From: an uncultured SAR86 cluster bacterium
GTDB taxonomy: Bacteria; Pseudomonadota; Gammaproteobacteria; Magnimaribacterales; AG-339-G14
Assembly: GCA_902562135.1 (NCBI GenBank)
Contig: CACESE010000006.1
Coordinates: 1 to 64,000, forward strand
Direction of reading: 5' to 3'
DNA: 64,000 nt
The stretch's first letter is position 1; each line of letters begins with the position of its first letter. The translations under genes and the position numbers were made by a program. The notes under the pieces were generated by a model. It was not told the origin of the DNA, searched no databases, and saw nothing but the letters and a program-made list of their open reading frames with translations. Positions 61,838-64,000 of the stretch are shown piece by piece.

Positions 61838-62035
61838 ATGAATAACAACCAAATTCCTGATAAGGAAATATGTGGTCCAAATGCTATTTTTTCAAAAGTT
61901 TTTTTGCTTTTGAATAAGTACCAGGTAATACCTGATAGCGAAGAAACTAATAAAATATTAAGAGTAAATTCACACTTAAATAACTTTAATATAGCTTTTA
62001 TATTAGATAATATGAACTTGCAAAATTTTTTTTAA
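61838..62035 (+). CDS. Small hypothetical protein (65 aa)
   Basis: ATG-initiated ORF just upstream of and co-oriented with the GspC-like gene; no recognised motif. Confidence 0.3.
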   Translation: MNNNQIPDKEICGPNAIFSKVFLLLNKYQVIPDSEETNKILRVNSHLNNFNIAFILDNMNLQNFF

Positions 62036-62048
62036 AATTTAGTTCAAG

Positions 62049-62879
62049 GTGAATATAGATCTTTTAGATATTTATAAAAAAATTGTCAGTTTTGTTGCCA
62101 ATAGGACTAAGATTATTTTGATCAGCGTTGTTGTTCTCGTATTTTCTTTTGAAACATCAAATGTAATTTTAAAAATCGCTTTCGCTGACAAACCTGTAAT
62201 CAATCATTCTGCTTCTTCTAAAATTCAGATAAAAAAAGTCAATAGTAATCCTTTTCAGGCAAATTATTCTCAAACTATATCTTTGACTTCTAATTTAGCT
62301 AACAAGGCTCAAGAGACATCCTTGTCTCTTAAATTATTTGGAGTCACATCTTCGAAGGATAAAAATTTTGCAATAATAGGTTTAGATAAAACAGATCAAA
62401 AAGAGTATCAAGCAGGAGATCAGGTTTTAGATAATGTTTACTTGGAAGCCATTCACAAAGATTACGTTACAATCAATAGAGCAGAAACTTCGGAGAGTCT
62501 CTCTTTTGATAAATCAAATTACATTTCGGGCATAGGAAATAAAACTCAGATAAATTCTTCTAATAAAAATCAATATAATCCAATCTCCGCTGATTGGCTT
62601 TCGAACCAAAACATTCTGGAGGCTGTTTCATTCACTCCAATTTTTACTAATGGCGCACTAACAGGTTTGGAAGTAAATCCTGGAGAAAATAAAGAGTCTT
62701 TCGTTGACTTGACTTTTATGCCTGGCGACATTCTTTACTCCATTAATGGTTCACCAGTTTCGGATTTAAGTGAAAATTATCTTACTAATTTAGAGAATTT
62801 ATTCAATGAGCCTCAAAATCTAAATTTCACGGTATTGAGGAATAGCTATCCTTTGTCAATTGGAATAAAAATTAATTAA
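62049..62879 (+). CDS. gspC: Type II secretion system protein C-like (GspC/PulC family)
   Basis: Cytoplasmic N-terminus, one TM, LSLKLFGVTSSKDKNFAIIGLDKTDQKEYQAGDQV homology-region-like domain, C-terminal PDZ-like segment. Confidence 0.78.
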   Translation: MNIDLLDIYKKIVSFVANRTKIILISVVVLVFSFETSNVILKIAFADKPVINHSASSKIQIKKVNSNPFQANYSQTISLTSNLANKAQETSLSLKLFGVTSSKDKNFAIIGLDKTDQKEYQAGDQVLDNVYLEAIHKDYVTINRAETSESLSFDKSNYISGIGNKTQINSSNKNQYNPISADWLSNQNILEAVSFTPIFTNGALTGLEVNPGENKESFVDLTFMPGDILYSINGSPVSDLSENYLTNLENLFNEPQNLNFTVLRNSYPLSIGIKIN

Positions 62880-62971
62880 ATTATAAGAATGTTTTTAAGG
62901 AATTGCCTAAAATTTTATAAATATTTATTGATTAGTTTTTATCTAATTTATAAGGTCTTAATTAATAATTT

Positions 62972-64000
62972 ATGCTAAAAAAATATAAAAAGTCTGTAAA
63001 AACTTTTTTTATCTCTTCTTTTTTTCTTTTCTTGGTAAGTTGTGGCGGTGGCAGTTCACCCAGCTCGGAAAGCCCAAGTTCAACTTTTAAACCCTATACT
63101 TGGCAAACTGCTGAACCAGAAGCAGTTGGCCTTACTTCGGACAATATAAATTCTGCCCTTAATTATGCTTTAGGTGCCGCTGAATCTAATTTTAGATTTT
63201 CACAATCAGCTATTATTGCAAAAGATGGATTAATTGTAGGTGAAGGATACAAAGGTATTTCTACTGCGGAAAAAAATAGTATCCTTGCAGCTTCAAATAC
63301 TCTTACTAATGCTGAATTAGATGCAGGATGGGGAACTCGAACTACCGCGTCTTTGGTGCATAGCTGGTCTATGGGTAAATCGTTCACGAGTATACTTATT
63401 GGCATCGCACAAGATCAGGGGATTTTATCTATTAATGATGCAGCATCGACTCATATAAATGAATGGAACAATGCGGGTGATCAGAGACAATATATAACGA
63501 TTAAAAATCTTTTAGACATGAGCTCTGGGTTGCATCAAGGATGTTACGATGCCGTGCAGACAGACAATATAGGAAACTGTACTGATTCACCTCTTTTCCC
63601 TCAAAACGCTAATTCTGGCGGTGATTTTGCTAAAGCCAGCGATCAATTAACTGGCTGTATTAATCAAACATACAATGATGCGAAGCATGGAGCACATGAC
63701 GTGGATACGCCATATGTCGAATATTTTCTTTATTCAAATTGCGACACCATGATTCTTGGTGAAATTCTTTACCGAGCAAGTGGTAAGAATATCTATAGAT
63801 TTGGCCAAGAAAATTTATTTAATAAATTAGGCATTACCGCATATTGGTGGAGAGACAATGCAACCAATGGTCAGGACAATGGAAATTACGTTAGCTATGC
63901 CGGACTTGACATGACGGCAAGGGATTTTCTAAAAGTCGGTCAATTACTTTTAAACGACGGAATGTGGGAAGGCGAGCAAGTTTTGTCATCAGCATACGTT
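62972..64000 (+). CDS. Beta-lactamase-fold serine hydrolase lipoprotein (partial, truncated by window end)
   Basis: Lipobox LFLVSC near N-terminus; SxxK motif SMGKSFTS; LLDMSSGLHQ; open to the window edge, absent from ORF track. Confidence 0.85.
   Translation, partial: MLKKYKKSVKTFFISSFFLFLVSCGGGSSPSSESPSSTFKPYTWQTAEPEAVGLTSDNINSALNYALGAAESNFRFSQSAIIAKDGLIVGEGYKGISTAEKNSILAASNTLTNAELDAGWGTRTTASLVHSWSMGKSFTSILIGIAQDQGILSINDAASTHINEWNNAGDQRQYITIKNLLDMSSGLHQGCYDAVQTDNIGNCTDSPLFPQNANSGGDFAKASDQLTGCINQTYNDAKHGAHDVDTPYVEYFLYSNCDTMILGEILYRASGKNIYRFGQENLFNKLGITAYWWRDNATNGQDNGNYVSYAGLDMTARDFLKVGQLLLNDGMWEGEQVLSSAYV

Noticed and set aside
1-64000. CRISPR arrays, prophage, transposases, toxin-antitoxin or restriction-defence islands
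   Set aside because: No repeat-spacer pattern, transposase, integrase or nuclease/methylase cluster was recognised; the window is essentially core chromosome.

Overview
The window is 64 kb of AT-rich, gene-dense, mostly housekeeping chromosome. It looks like a streamlined marine gammaproteobacterium, SAR86-like judging by its proteorhodopsin and compact gene order; that taxonomy is inference. Recognisable blocks include alaC-like/hom/thrC/prfB/lysS, nrdAB, glpK, argF, serA, ung, rpoE-rseA-degP-lepA-lepB-rnc-era, recO-acpS-adk-tsaB-uppP, plsB, tRNA-Leu/yajC-secD-secF, suhB/trmJ, tRNA-Glu, glnK-amtB, a TonB-dependent receptor, MATE, proteorhodopsin, tRNA-Gly, alternative oxidase, dapE, glcB, two acyl-CoA dehydrogenases, a trypsin-like autotransporter, a GspC-like protein and a truncated serine-hydrolase lipoprotein. 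The most interesting element is absent from the ORF track. Between era and recO lies an autonomous unit: promoter-like sequence, a structured leader with the sequence hallmarks of the glutamine-binding glnA/Downstream-peptide riboswitch class (CGTTCA...GACGGAAGTAGG...CGAAGGAACGCG), a 54-aa protein with three YRG(V/I/T)K repeats, and a strong intrinsic terminator. Other notable signals are an AT-rich intergenic region with a perfect inverted pair of DnaA boxes (candidate oriC), a tandem NrdR-box pair plus DnaA box upstream of nrdAB, the prfB programmed +1 frameshift, a blue-type (Gln105) proteorhodopsin with a carotenoid oxygenase elsewhere in the window, an alternative oxidase, and an unexplained C-rich-loop hairpin after the proteorhodopsin terminator. 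All calls were made by eye; no database search was run.
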